NCBI GenBank assembly: GCA_947459425.1
Contig: CANHDJ010000025.1
Span: 1-49,729 of the forward strand
Source of the DNA: Ignavibacteria bacterium
Lineage (GTDB): Bacteria; Bacteroidota; Ignavibacteria; Kapaibacteriales; UBA4661
Length of the DNA: 49,729 bases
Direction of reading: 5' to 3'
Shown here: one piece after another, positions 1 to 8,376 of the stretch
How positions within the stretch are numbered: the first letter of the stretch is position 1
Layout: each line of letters starts with the position of its first letter
Translations under genes and position numbers: made by a program
Notes under the pieces: generated by a model
Told to the model about the DNA's origin: nothing
Seen by the model: only the letters and a program-made list of their open reading frames with translations
Databases searched by the model: none

Positions 1-1092
1 AATATTTCCCCTCGTGCAGCGTTTGTTGGGTCAACAGGTGTTACCATTAGCGTTCAAGGCACAGGCTTTTTTGCTCAAGGCTTTGTCAGAGCAATCTTTA
101 ATTCTACACCCGTAATGGTGAATGTTCTGAGTTCAACGAGCCTAACGCTGACGATACCAGCGAATCTTTTGACGCAAACGGGCTTCCCATCTATCTTGAT
201 AAGTAATTCCGACATACAGTCTATCGGGTACGTCTTTACTATCTCGGAGCGTGCGCCGCAAGGTCCTACGCCGATGATTACAAGCTATTCGCCGACAACG
301 ACGACGGCAAGCAACCGCGCATTCAGTGTTATTGTGCGAGGAAGCAATTTTAGCTCTCGGTCATTAGTAACCGTGCGAGGTAATGTCATTACGCCAAGCG
401 TTTTAGATACCAATAATCTTGTTGTAGAAATTCCGGCAGGGCTAAATACTGCGGCGGGAATAGTAGATGTTACGCTCCAAAACCCCGATTTGCAGTTTAC
501 GACCGCCACCTTAGCAGTCGGAGCAGTTCTTCCGGCTCCTGTTCTCAATATGCTCACTCCTTTGACAACGCAGGCAGGTGTTAGTCCGGGACGCGCATTT
601 ACGCTTACAATATCCGGTGCGAATTTCACAACAGGTGCGAGTGTGATATTCAACGGGCAACCTCTTCAAATTGTTTCGCAATCCTCGACGGTCATTAGAG
701 CGATAGTGCCAAGCAATAACATTTCGCCGACATCGCTGCTTCAAGTATTAAACTCTTGCATTATCCTCAATGGTGATGGTCAACCAACCGCTTCGGCGAC
801 ATTTTTTGTCTCCATACCGAGCGCTGTCCTTGATGCGACGCTTTCCGATGTGATGATATACCCGAATCCGATGCGCGATGTTCTAAGGGTTCAGCGAGTT
901 TTTGAGCGCCCAGCCAGCCTAACGCTTCGTGTGCGAAGTATTCTGGGTCAATGTGTGTTTACTCAAACAGAGCAGCATCTTTCCGGTACATACACAAAGC
1001 AAGTTGATGTACAATCGCTTCCGCCAGGTGTGTATATCGTCGAACTTAGTGATGGTGTACGGCATTTTGTCCAGAAAGTCGTCAAATACTGA
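1..1092 (+). CDS. Type IX-secreted TIG/IPT-repeat protein, C-terminal part
   Basis: The reading frame is open from base 1, so the gene starts before the window. What is visible is about 363 residues: at least two complete IPT/TIG immunoglobulin-like repeats (each with a SPTTTTASNRAFSVIVRGSN-type strand pair and a hydrophobic V.IP turn) and then a C-terminal domain of about 80 residues. That domain begins IYPNPMRDVLRV and ends PPGVYIVELSDG...QKVVKY, the classic type A sorting signal of the type IX secretion system. The protein is therefore expected to cross the outer membrane by T9SS and be released or surface-anchored. Such TIG stacks usually act as adhesive or structural stalks; the N-terminal part that would define its role is missing. 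The T9SS signal is one of the best lineage markers in the window. Confidence 0.9.
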   Translation, partial: NISPRAAFVGSTGVTISVQGTGFFAQGFVRAIFNSTPVMVNVLSSTSLTLTIPANLLTQTGFPSILISNSDIQSIGYVFTISERAPQGPTPMITSYSPTTTTASNRAFSVIVRGSNFSSRSLVTVRGNVITPSVLDTNNLVVEIPAGLNTAAGIVDVTLQNPDLQFTTATLAVGAVLPAPVLNMLTPLTTQAGVSPGRAFTLTISGANFTTGASVIFNGQPLQIVSQSSTVIRAIVPSNNISPTSLLQVLNSCIILNGDGQPTASATFFVSIPSAVLDATLSDVMIYPNPMRDVLRVQRVFERPASLTLRVRSILGQCVFTQTEQHLSGTYTKQVDVQSLPPGVYIVELSDGVRHFVQKVVKY

Positions 1093-1175
1093 TGCCGCAA
1101 GTACGTGCTTGGGGAACTTGAGTTCAAGAGAGCGTCTCTTTTTCCTCCATCATTTTCATTTGTACACAAAATCGC

Positions 1176-1224
1176 ATACAGCAACGGCGGGGTCTTCGCT
1201 TTGGAGACCACGCCGTTGTTGTAT
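1176..1224 (+). terminator. Strong hairpin after the T9SS gene
   Basis: A long inverted repeat lies 84 bases after the stop codon. The arms ATACAGCAACGGCG-GGGTCT and AGACCA-CGCCGTTGTTGTAT surround a loop of about 9 bases. No T-run follows directly, so it is either an untypical intrinsic terminator or a 3' stabilising stem. The rest of 1093-1333 shows nothing else I can support. Confidence 0.5.
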
Positions 1225-1333
1225 GTATTGCACATCGTCAAGATATTCATTCGACGATTCTGTCACACATTTCTAAACCGTCGTCTAATCGCATACAACC
1301 AACAACTACTTCATTTTTTTCTTTGTATGCACT

Positions 1334-2014
1334 ATGACACACTCCATCTTTTCCCCCGAAACACTAGCATCTATGATGCTTATCGGAGTAATGCTTATTC
1401 CCCTTGCCCCTGAACGCTTTCTGGCTCATTCCGCGCCTGCCGAAACAAGACCGTTTAACGTCCAGCAAGCCGTTATTACCATTACTGAAGTAAAAACGCC
1501 GTGGTATGCGCTTCGATTTTTGCTCAAAAGTGGCTTTGAGAAGTCTTTGCCCGAATACACCGCTATTCCGGGATTACTCCAAAAAAACTACGCCATCCAC
1601 AATGGCGGAAAAACCTTCGGTGGATTCTATCTCTGGGAAACTAAAGCACAAGCCGAAGCATGGTTCAATCCAAAATGGTTCGAGCGCGTAGAGAAAACCT
1701 ACGGTGCGGCGGGTAAAGTATCGTATTTTACGGTCAGAGATTACCAAGCCTTTGCAAAAGAATCGGATGCGAAAGGTGAGTATTGGACGGTGATTCATCG
1801 CTCTTCGGCGCAATCAGCACAGCAGACATTTTCCAATCCACAAGGTCTTTTGCGGACGTATTTGGTAAATGATGCCAAGACAGGGCAAGCTGCCAGTATT
1901 TCGCTCTGGAACTCAAAAGAGGAGGCAGAACGCTATTTTGCCAGTGCGAAGATTGCAGCAAGCGAACTCACTTACACCGACACGCCCCTTCTTATCAACA
2001 AACTTGCACAATAA
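1334..2014 (+). CDS. YdhR-like dimeric alpha/beta-barrel protein
   Basis: 226 residues. After a hydrophobic N-terminus (MMLIGVMLIPLAPERFLAHSAPA, likely a signal peptide or anchor; the in-frame ATG at codon 14 is an alternative start) come two ferredoxin-like halves. The first contains FGGFYLWETKAQAEAWF, the signature of YdhR-type putative monooxygenases of the antibiotic-biosynthesis-monooxygenase fold, where a beta strand precedes a helix rich in A/E. The second half (ISLWNSKEEAERYF) repeats the same pattern, so one chain may form the whole barrel that is usually a dimer. No cofactor residues can be assigned. The stop is four bases before the ECF sigma start, so the two are almost surely co-transcribed; a stress-type regulon is an inference. 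Confidence 0.65.
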   Translation: MTHSIFSPETLASMMLIGVMLIPLAPERFLAHSAPAETRPFNVQQAVITITEVKTPWYALRFLLKSGFEKSLPEYTAIPGLLQKNYAIHNGGKTFGGFYLWETKAQAEAWFNPKWFERVEKTYGAAGKVSYFTVRDYQAFAKESDAKGEYWTVIHRSSAQSAQQTFSNPQGLLRTYLVNDAKTGQAASISLWNSKEEAERYFASAKIAASELTYTDTPLLINKLAQ

Positions 2015-2018
2015 TACC

Positions 2019-2903
2019 ATGAACACTTTCATCACCAACACCGCCGAAAACCTCACCGATACTGACCTCGTGCAGCGTTCTCTCGCGGGCGACCGCACGG
2101 CACTGGAACAACTGATTAGACGGCATCAAGGTTTTATCTACAACCTCAGTTTGAAACTGGTCTTGTATCCGCCGGATGCGGAAGATGTTACGCAGGATGT
2201 TCTTATCAAAGTCATCACGCATTTGTCTGGCTTTCAGGGACAGAGCGGCTTTCGGACGTGGCTATACCGCATTGTAATGAATCATTTTTTGGATATGAAA
2301 AAGCGTAAAGCCGAAGACATGACTAGCCTTTCGCGCTTTGCCAACGATGGCGAACTGCTCTTGGCGGTCAATGTTACCGACGAGGACGGACTTTCGGAGG
2401 AGCAGATTGCAGAGACGCAGGTGATGTGTACGGTCGGGATGCTAATGTGCCTTAGCCGGGAGCAACGCTTGGTCTATGTGCTGGGCGATGTGTTTTCGAT
2501 TGACCACAACACCGCATCAGAACTGCTTTCCACAACGCCCGAAGCCTACAGGCAGAAACTTTCGCGGGCGCGAAAGGATTTGTACAGTTTTATTAATCAA
2601 AAGTGCGGTTTGGTCAATCCTGCGAATCCCTGCCGTTGCAACAAAAAGACGAAACTCTGGATAGAGCGGGGCTTGGTGGCAAAAGACACATTACTTTTCA
2701 AAAACCAATACACCCAAACTGTCCGCGAACACGTCGAAGCAAACATCACCAAAGGCGCACTGATAGTGAAGAATATGGTTGATGAACTCTACACATCTCA
2801 CCCAATGCTGAACCCAAAAAATACAGAAACATTGGTAGAGAAAATCCTCGGTAATCAAGAATTGATGAGGCTTTTGCGCTTGAATGAGGAGCGGAAGCAG
2901 TGA
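2019..2903 (+). CDS. ECF-type RNA polymerase sigma factor with Cys-rich C-terminal extension
   Basis: 294 residues from the ATG at 2019; the open frame reaches further upstream but only inside the preceding gene. Region 2 is clear: DLVQRSLAGDRTALEQLIRRH, then YPPDAEDVTQDVLIKV and FRTWLYRIVMNHFLD. Region 4 follows around residues 130-190, with a helix-turn-helix ending TPEAYRQKLSRARKDLYSF. Beyond a normal ECF factor there is an extension of about 100 residues starting CGLVNPANPCRCNKKT, whose three cysteines could bind a metal. No anti-sigma gene is next to it; the partner is the YdhR-like gene upstream. The extension may hold the sensing function, which would fit the missing anti-sigma factor. 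An insertion sequence begins 17 bases after the stop and may have removed downstream genes. Confidence 0.85.
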   Translation: MNTFITNTAENLTDTDLVQRSLAGDRTALEQLIRRHQGFIYNLSLKLVLYPPDAEDVTQDVLIKVITHLSGFQGQSGFRTWLYRIVMNHFLDMKKRKAEDMTSLSRFANDGELLLAVNVTDEDGLSEEQIAETQVMCTVGMLMCLSREQRLVYVLGDVFSIDHNTASELLSTTPEAYRQKLSRARKDLYSFINQKCGLVNPANPCRCNKKTKLWIERGLVAKDTLLFKNQYTQTVREHVEANITKGALIVKNMVDELYTSHPMLNPKNTETLVEKILGNQELMRLLRLNEERKQ

Positions 2904-3035
2904 AACTTTTGTGTCGAGGTGCTATGTACAGGACAAAAGTCCTAGAAAGCTGATGAACACTTGCCTGAAGTGCTGTGAGTTGAGCAAAGAATGCTGAAGT
3001 TCTTGAAGCCCATATGCAGTAATAGAATGCGCTAA

Positions 3036-4009
3036 TCATCCATGCTTTTTGACGGTAATGGCTTTTTTCTCCATCAAAAAGAGTCCGCATTGGTACGCCC
3101 AGAGAAGAGCAATGGCAAGTAAGGCGAACAAACGCCACAGCCTTGCAGGGTCGTTCAGGTGTGTTGTCTCAAGATGGAAACCGCGTGGTTTCAAAGAAGC
3201 GAAGAGCGTTTCAATCGTCCATCGCTTTTTGTAGATAGCGAAGGCATTTCGGGTTTGTTGCCGATGAGCGATAATACACCAATCATGCTCTAAAGGCATG
3301 ACACTGATGTAGAACCGAACACCATAGATTTCCGTCTGTAAGCGTCCTCTGACGCGCTGCCCTACCCGCATCCATGCAAGAGCGTGTTGGATTTGCTGCT
3401 TGCCCTGTGGTGTATCAATCAGAGTATTAGCGCGAAGGCGAACCAGCAGGGGTATTTTCCGTCGTTCAAGAAACAGAAACCAATGCTGACCGATAAACTC
3501 ACGGTCGCCAAGCAGTTTTGCAATATGCTCGGCAGGCATGACCAAGAGTAAGCGTTTGAGTAGTTTCTGCCGCGCACTGGTGCGTGAATTGCCCGCTTTT
3601 GGGAGCATCATCCAAAATATAGGAATATAGGCATGGACGTTCCTTCGACAATAATGCCCAGAACGAGGATATTGAAGACAATTTTCCCAAAATGCCATTC
3701 TGTGCGGTCAAGGCTCAGGGTATAGGGCGGCGGTATTGGTATCATCGAAAGGAGCATTCGCGCAATGTCCTCTCCACGAAAGAAGAACTCGGCGAAGCAT
3801 CGTTGTAAACGCCGATATTTCGATTCTTTTTTGCTTTTGCCATCAAGAGCATGAGCGATTTTGATGCCATTGACGGTACAGACCTTGAGGGCAGCAATGA
3901 TATAAGTGGCGGCAAAGTCGCACCGACGCTTATCCCACGAGAGATGTTTTTGGAAAACTTCGCTCAGAGTCGTAATTGCGTTCATGGAAAACCGTGATAA
4001 AAGTGGCAT
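3036..4009 (-). pseudogene. IS4-family DDE transposase, frameshifted
   Basis: The transposase is split into two overlapping frames. The upstream frame (MNAITTLSEVFQKHL at the N-terminus) carries the first catalytic aspartate in LSLDRTEWHFG and ends at MPIFLYFG-stop. The downstream frame carries the second aspartate in LLGDREFIG and the Y-x2-R-x3-E-x6-K signature in YKKRWTIETLFASLK, which is diagnostic of IS4. An 8-bp tandem duplication (3616-3631) causes the break. Taking one copy out joins the frames as SMPIFWMMLPKAG and gives an uninterrupted gene of about 321 residues, the usual IS4 size. All three DDE residues survive, so the inactivation looks recent. I used the ATG at 4009; the ATG at 3985 is equally possible. 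Confidence 0.9.
3616..3631. repeat. 8-bp tandem duplication that breaks the transposase
   Basis: AATATAGG is present twice in direct contact (3616-3623 and 3624-3631). Eight bases shift the reading frame of the minus-strand transposase exactly where its two frames part. Deleting one copy restores the frame. Confidence 0.9.
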
Positions 4010-4140
4010 AGATTGAGGGGTGAACACAGCAATCTACCGCTTTTTGAGCGGTTTTCTGCTTTCTAGCTACGATAAAATCTTGCTTCGTGAGTTTTGTCGT
4101 GTACAAAGCTAAACTTCAATAATGTCTACTTGTTTTAACA

Positions 4141-4794
4141 TTACCAGCGATGAATCACGACACGGATAAGTTCATGCCCGCTTGCCGCATATTTCCGCTC
4201 GAAAGCTGTTATCGGCTCTGCGACATGAATAATCTCCATTTCGGGGGTGTACCCCAGCAATGATGCGGCAAATGCCCATTCATCGGCATATAAACGCCAA
4301 TTCGTGCGGAGTTCGGTCATGTTTGCAAGCCGGAGCATTGCGCTGAAAAGTGGATGCCCATGCCAGCGCCGCATGATGTGACGCGCTTTTGGACACGGAT
4401 TTGGGTAATAGATGGTGTGAAGGATGACGCAGTGTTCATATTTTTCTGCCAAAAGCCGCCAAAAATCTTCCACATCAGCCCGCAAAATGGCATAGTTCTC
4501 TCCTGTTTTCCGGTGATGCTTTTGCAAACGATGTGCCGAACGGTCAACGCCAACGACAAATGCTTCCGGGTTCGACGCTGCTAGGAATGCCGTGCTTTCG
4601 CCTGTGCCGCAGCAAGAATCCATAATAATCTGCTTTTTTCCGGACAAGCCAAAAGAACGATCAAATTCCTCGAATGCGGCGCGACTGAAATCGGGAATGG
4701 GGCGCTGATAGGTGCTTTGAGCGTGTTTCTGCACCAAGGCTGAAAGGTCTTGGTGAATGCCTGATTGATTTGTTTCGACAAGGCGGCTTTGCAT
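4141..4794 (-). CDS. TrmB-like SAM-dependent tRNA methyltransferase
   Basis: 217 residues, Rossmann-fold class I methyltransferase. The SAM loop is IIMDSCCGTGESTAFLA (motif I), followed by FVVGVDRSAHRL (motif II) and YAILRADVEDF (motif III). The segment YYPNPCPKARHIMRRWHGHPLF matches the family signature of tRNA (guanine-46-N7) methyltransferases, where FPDPWPKxRHxKRR binds the tRNA. This version has YPNPCPK and RRWHGHP, as in a divergent branch of short TrmB relatives, so the substrate is less sure than the fold. It faces the IS element and is divergent from the ATP-grasp gene. Confidence 0.75.
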   Translation of the reverse strand: MQSRLVETNQSGIHQDLSALVQKHAQSTYQRPIPDFSRAAFEEFDRSFGLSGKKQIIMDSCCGTGESTAFLAASNPEAFVVGVDRSAHRLQKHHRKTGENYAILRADVEDFWRLLAEKYEHCVILHTIYYPNPCPKARHIMRRWHGHPLFSAMLRLANMTELRTNWRLYADEWAFAASLLGYTPEMEIIHVAEPITAFERKYAASGHELIRVVIHRW

Positions 4795-4853
4795 GGCGTG
4801 AGAGTAGATTTAATGCGGGTAAAAAAAACTTCGCCCAACTTACAAAGAAAACT

Positions 4854-4884
4854 GTTGAATCTCGCTTCAAGTTTTTTATTTTTG
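4854..4884 (+). promoter_or_regulatory. Bacteroidota-type promoter for the ATP-grasp gene
   Basis: GTTG at 4854-4857, a 19-base spacer, then TATTTTTG at 4877-4884. This is the TTTG-N19-TAnnTTTG arrangement known for the primary sigma factor of Bacteroidota, with one mismatch in the -33 box. The predicted leader is about 120 bases. Confidence 0.5.
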
Positions 4885-5011
4885 CCCCTGAGAATACTGT
4901 ATGTTCAATGTCAGTGGTTCGTGGGTGTTCCCTCGTGGTTCGCCTGGCATAATTTCGATGTGCCTCTAATCAATATCCTCATTTTATTTCACGTTTTTAA
5001 GGGTTTGCAAT

Positions 5012-6013
5012 ATGGCTATGAAAGTAATTGGTTTGCTCTTTGGTATGGAGCAGTCGTTTCCTCCGGCGCTCGTTGAGCGTATTAACAGTACCGCTCCGGA
5101 GAATATTCGTGCGGAATTTGTTCAAATCGGCGGCATCAAAATGGCGGACTTGATGAAATACGATGTTATTCTTGACCGTATTTCGCAGGACATTCCATTT
5201 TATCGCTCCATGCTCAAAAATGCGATGCTCAATGGCACCCGTGTCGTCAATAATCCGTTTTGGTGGAGTGCCGACGACAAATTCTTTAACTATGCAATGG
5301 CTTCACAAATTGGCGTGCCGATTCCGAAGACCGTGCTTTTGCCCTCGAAAGACCATCCACCAACCACGACAAGCGAGTCTATGCGGAACCTGATGTTCCC
5401 GCTTAACTGGGAAGAAATCTTCGAGTACGTTGGCTTTCCGGCGTTTTTGAAGCCACACGATGGTGGTGGTTGGAAGCACGTGTATAAAGTGCATAATCCT
5501 CAAGAATTTTTCGAGGCATACCACAAAACGGCGGATATTTGCATGACGCTGCAAGCTGGCGTGGAATTCGATGAATACTACCGTTGCTATGCCATCGGTA
5601 AAAAATATATCCACATCATGCCTTACGAGCCACGCAACCCGCACCATCTCCGCTATGTTGCTGGTTTTTCGCTCACTCCGGCACGCAAAAAGCAACTCGA
5701 AGAATTGTGCATGAAAATCGTCAATTCGCTTGGCTATGATTTTGACACTATTGAGTTTGCTGTTCAAGATGGTATTCCTTACGCGATTGATTTCCTGAAC
5801 CCGGCTCCCGACGCAGAAGCCTCTTCGGTACAACCTGAAAACTTTGAGTGGGTGCTGGAACACGCGGCAAAATATCTCATCGAACTAGCAGAAGAAGGAC
5901 GCAGAATGCCAACGGAATACACATGGAGCGAGTTCCTTGCTGGCAATACAGGCGCAGCGCCCAAAGCACCAGCACCAAAAGCTCCGGCAAAAAAAGCTGC
6001 CGCAAAAAAATAG
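5012..6013 (+). CDS. ATP-grasp ligase family protein with Ala/Pro/Lys tail
   Basis: 333 residues. Residues about 90-270 form an ATP-grasp fold related to RimK and glutathione synthetase: VGFPAFLKPHDGGGWKHVYKV is the lysine-bearing ATP loop, and FDTIEFAVQDGIPYAIDFLNPAPD supplies the metal-binding acidic residue and Asn near the C-terminus. Such enzymes join a carboxylate to an amine by an acyl phosphate. The N-terminus (MKVIGLLFGMEQSFPPALVERIN) is the usual pre-ATP-grasp domain. The substrate is unknown; the amine-ligase partners often found with relatives are absent here. The last 20 residues are nearly only Ala, Pro and Lys, an unstructured basic tail like those of histone H1-type proteins, which may bind nucleic acid or phosphate-rich surfaces. 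An ATG two codons later (5018) is an alternative start. Confidence 0.7.
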   Translation: MAMKVIGLLFGMEQSFPPALVERINSTAPENIRAEFVQIGGIKMADLMKYDVILDRISQDIPFYRSMLKNAMLNGTRVVNNPFWWSADDKFFNYAMASQIGVPIPKTVLLPSKDHPPTTTSESMRNLMFPLNWEEIFEYVGFPAFLKPHDGGGWKHVYKVHNPQEFFEAYHKTADICMTLQAGVEFDEYYRCYAIGKKYIHIMPYEPRNPHHLRYVAGFSLTPARKKQLEELCMKIVNSLGYDFDTIEFAVQDGIPYAIDFLNPAPDAEASSVQPENFEWVLEHAAKYLIELAEEGRRMPTEYTWSEFLAGNTGAAPKAPAPKAPAKKAAAKK

Positions 6014-6047
6014 TTGCCGTCAAAAGCACATCAAAAGCAGGTTTCAT

Positions 6048-6078
6048 GCGGGGCGGAGATATTGATTCTTCGCCCCGC
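6048..6078 (+). terminator. Hairpin after the ATP-grasp gene
   Basis: GCGGGGCG at 6048-6055 pairs perfectly with CGCCCCGC at 6071-6078 and is followed by a weak TTTGCATTTG tract. It lies 34 bases after the stop codon and before the next promoter. Confidence 0.6.
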
Positions 6079-6121
6079 TTTGCATTTGCATCGTTTGTTG
6101 TGTCTTTTGTGTGAGCCTCAT

Positions 6122-6152
6122 TTTTTCGGCGAAATTTTTTTCTGTATGTTTG
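6122..6152 (+). promoter_or_regulatory. Putative Bacteroidota-type promoter for the lipase gene
   Basis: TTTT at 6122-6125, 19 bases, then TATGTTTG at 6145-6152, an exact TAnnTTTG. The start codon is 88 bases further on. Confidence 0.4.
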
Positions 6153-6239
6153 TTCAAAACCAAATGCTCACGACGTATTGCGCTTTAGGAAGCGACTAAA
6201 AACCTCACTCACTCGACCGAACACTTACGTTCTTCTGCT

Positions 6240-7637
6240 ATGAAAAAAAATTCTCTTCAACGTTTTTTGCGATACCTTGCCCTAAGCACCATTCTATGCG
6301 CACTTTGGGGCTGCTCGTCCAGCACTTCGTATATTAAAAATCTGCCCGAAGCACCGCCTGTGGAACGGATGACGGCAACGCATATTCCCTATCCAATACT
6401 GCTTTTGCATGGACTGGGGCAAAAAGCCGCCGTCTGGGATGCTTACGCAGTAAAATACTATGAACAGGAAATCGGCTTGATTCACGGTGGCGTACTGCGC
6501 AAAGTGAGTGGAAAAGCAAGTATTGATGCGGTTTCTCAGATTTCAAAGCAAAGCGGTTTTGCGGATTTTTTTACCGTTGCCTTCTCGAATCCGGTGGACT
6601 CCATTGGCGCATGGGAACGGGAGTTGGAGGAATTTTTGCCGCTTGTTTTTGAACGCACCAAAGCAGAGAAAGTTATTTTAATTGGCTACAGCATGGGCGG
6701 CGTGACAGCACGGTATTACCTCACCAAACATCTCAACGACCACCGTACCGAGCGCCTCATTTCTATTGGTTCGCCGCATCAAGGATCACCATTTGCCCGT
6801 GCGTGGCAATGGAAAACGGCACTCGTGGAAAAATCCAAAGATGCAGGGTTCCTTGTCAAGCCCTTTTTGGATAAGGCGCTGGAAGTAGTTGCTTCAGTTG
6901 AAAACGACGTTCCGATTGATTCTCCCGCCATTCGAGATTTGCAGCGCCCCGAAGATGGCGGCGAGTTTATGCGGCGCACAGGCTATGCCGCTCATCCGCT
7001 TGATGTCGAATACGTGAGCGTTGTCGGAAAGGTAGAACTTCTGAAAGAAACACAAAACCTGAGTAAAACCGCCGCGATGGATTTAATGCGTCGTGCTTTG
7101 GGCGCAATCGGTTTTGGTGTGGAATCGCTTTTTGAGCCGGGCGACGGCGTTGTCAGCGCCAAAAGCCAAACTATCAGCGAACTTCCATGGTTTCAAGCCG
7201 ATAAAAAGCGACAAAAAATCTCCCGCACCATCACGCTCACCTCAGTCCATGAGGAGCATTTGAAGCAAAGCACAGAAATTCAGCGTATTTCGCTGGAAGA
7301 CAAACCCGAATTTAAAGGGGCAGAATTTTACCGCAATAATGAATCAAGCGCCGGGCGCATGGTTATTGATTTTGTTGACTATTTGCCTCCGGCAAAATGC
7401 GGCGTGGAATTGGTCGTCACACCCGATGGCGGCGGCGCAAAACAGCGCTTCACCGTGCCGCAGCGCGATATTATGCTCGTCAAAAAGAAAAATGGTAGTG
7501 TCGTGGCGCAAGCAACCAAGCTCCTTTCTCAAATTCAAGGCGTGGACTGGTCGCGTCCGGCAGAAATTGAAATTATTCTCAAAAATACCTTTGGCAACGA
7601 AACCCGCACCACCAAAGCGTGGCAGCCCAAAGCATAA
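6240..7637 (+). CDS. Alpha/beta-hydrolase lipoprotein, lipase/PGAP1-like
   Basis: 465 residues. A basic N-terminus and hydrophobic stretch end in the lipobox LWGC, with Cys25 as the lipidated residue, so the enzyme is anchored in the periplasmic or outer leaflet. HGLG (57-60) is the oxyanion-hole motif, and GYSMGG (149-154) holds the nucleophile Ser151. The sequence ARYYL after it and SIGSPHQGSPFA are typical of triacylglycerol lipases and PGAP1-like esterases that act on large lipid substrates. A late histidine (SVHEEHL, about residue 339) is the probable triad base. The last 90 residues look like a beta-rich accessory domain. It opens a three-gene run with the DUF1517-like gene and the flippase, with only 27 and about 70 bases between them. 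Confidence 0.8.
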   Translation: MKKNSLQRFLRYLALSTILCALWGCSSSTSYIKNLPEAPPVERMTATHIPYPILLLHGLGQKAAVWDAYAVKYYEQEIGLIHGGVLRKVSGKASIDAVSQISKQSGFADFFTVAFSNPVDSIGAWERELEEFLPLVFERTKAEKVILIGYSMGGVTARYYLTKHLNDHRTERLISIGSPHQGSPFARAWQWKTALVEKSKDAGFLVKPFLDKALEVVASVENDVPIDSPAIRDLQRPEDGGEFMRRTGYAAHPLDVEYVSVVGKVELLKETQNLSKTAAMDLMRRALGAIGFGVESLFEPGDGVVSAKSQTISELPWFQADKKRQKISRTITLTSVHEEHLKQSTEIQRISLEDKPEFKGAEFYRNNESSAGRMVIDFVDYLPPAKCGVELVVTPDGGGAKQRFTVPQRDIMLVKKKNGSVVAQATKLLSQIQGVDWSRPAEIEIILKNTFGNETRTTKAWQPKA

Positions 7638-7664
7638 TCACCATACCGTTTCCAACCCAACACC

Positions 7665-8306
7665 ATGAACCGACGCGGCTTTTTCTCCTCACTTTTCGGG
7701 CGCGAACCCGAAACCTTCTTTTTCGGTGTTCAGTTCGTCCTTGCAACGCTTTCCAGCGATGACACAGGCGCACGGCTGCGAAAACTTATTGCCGATGCCT
7801 CCCAGAAAAATAACGCCGAAAAACCACAGGAAAAATTGGCGCTTTACAAGCAGTGCCTCACGTTGGTACTCGAAAACAAGCCCTATTGGGAGTATGGGTA
7901 TTGGGATTATATCACCGATAGCGACGAAGCCAATAATGAAGCGGAGTTTGAGTCATGGGTGAGTGAAATCAGCGCAAGCATGGCAACGGAGCAGGAAGAA
8001 CTCGGCGCAAGCCACGACGAAAGTTTTCGTCTGAGTTCTGAAAAGGGTTACATTGTCGTCACAATGGCATTTTTGCTGGAATACGCCCCATTAGAGCCTG
8101 TTCGCCGACTGTTGGAAGATATGCCCGAAGATGAGTATTGGACTCATGCCGGATTCACGGAACTCTGCGAGGCGCTCAGACGCATTGATTTTGAGTATGC
8201 TTTGCGCGATGCCGTGTTTATTATGCCCGGCAACGATGAGGATGGGTTTTCATGGGAAGATTTGCATGGCGCGGGCTGGAATTATCTAAAACCTTTATCG
8301 CTGTGA
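7665..8306 (+). CDS. DUF1517-like conserved protein
   Basis: 213 residues, acidic. The arrangement FFGVQFVLATLSSDD..LRKLIADA, then LALYKQCLTLVLENKPYWEYGYW and EKGYIVVTMAFLLEY resembles the DUF1517 family, where a VQ.ALL.. helix, a R.PEYW.YG block and an EYIVVTL block come in the same order. Function is unknown for that family. There is no signal peptide or clear membrane segment, although DUF1517 members in other bacteria often have one. The gene starts 27 bases after the lipase stop, so it is probably co-transcribed. Confidence 0.55.
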   Translation: MNRRGFFSSLFGREPETFFFGVQFVLATLSSDDTGARLRKLIADASQKNNAEKPQEKLALYKQCLTLVLENKPYWEYGYWDYITDSDEANNEAEFESWVSEISASMATEQEELGASHDESFRLSSEKGYIVVTMAFLLEYAPLEPVRRLLEDMPEDEYWTHAGFTELCEALRRIDFEYALRDAVFIMPGNDEDGFSWEDLHGAGWNYLKPLSL

Positions 8307-8376
8307 AGCGTTGCGCCGTTCCTTGTTCTACATTTTCCCACCCGCATTTCCTTTCCTCACTTTTCTTTTCCCGCCT

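Larger units (their letters stand above)
2921..4109 (-). mobile_element. IS4-family insertion sequence, about 1.19 kb
   Basis: The terminal inverted repeats read GCTATGTACAGGACAAAAG at 2921-2939 and, on the other strand, GCTTTGTACACGACAAAAC at 4091-4109; 16 of 19 positions match. They enclose one transposase gene on the minus strand. I could not find a convincing target-site duplication in the flanks, so the exact ends may be off by a few bases or the copy may be old. The element sits between the ECF sigma gene and the TrmB-like gene. Confidence 0.85.
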
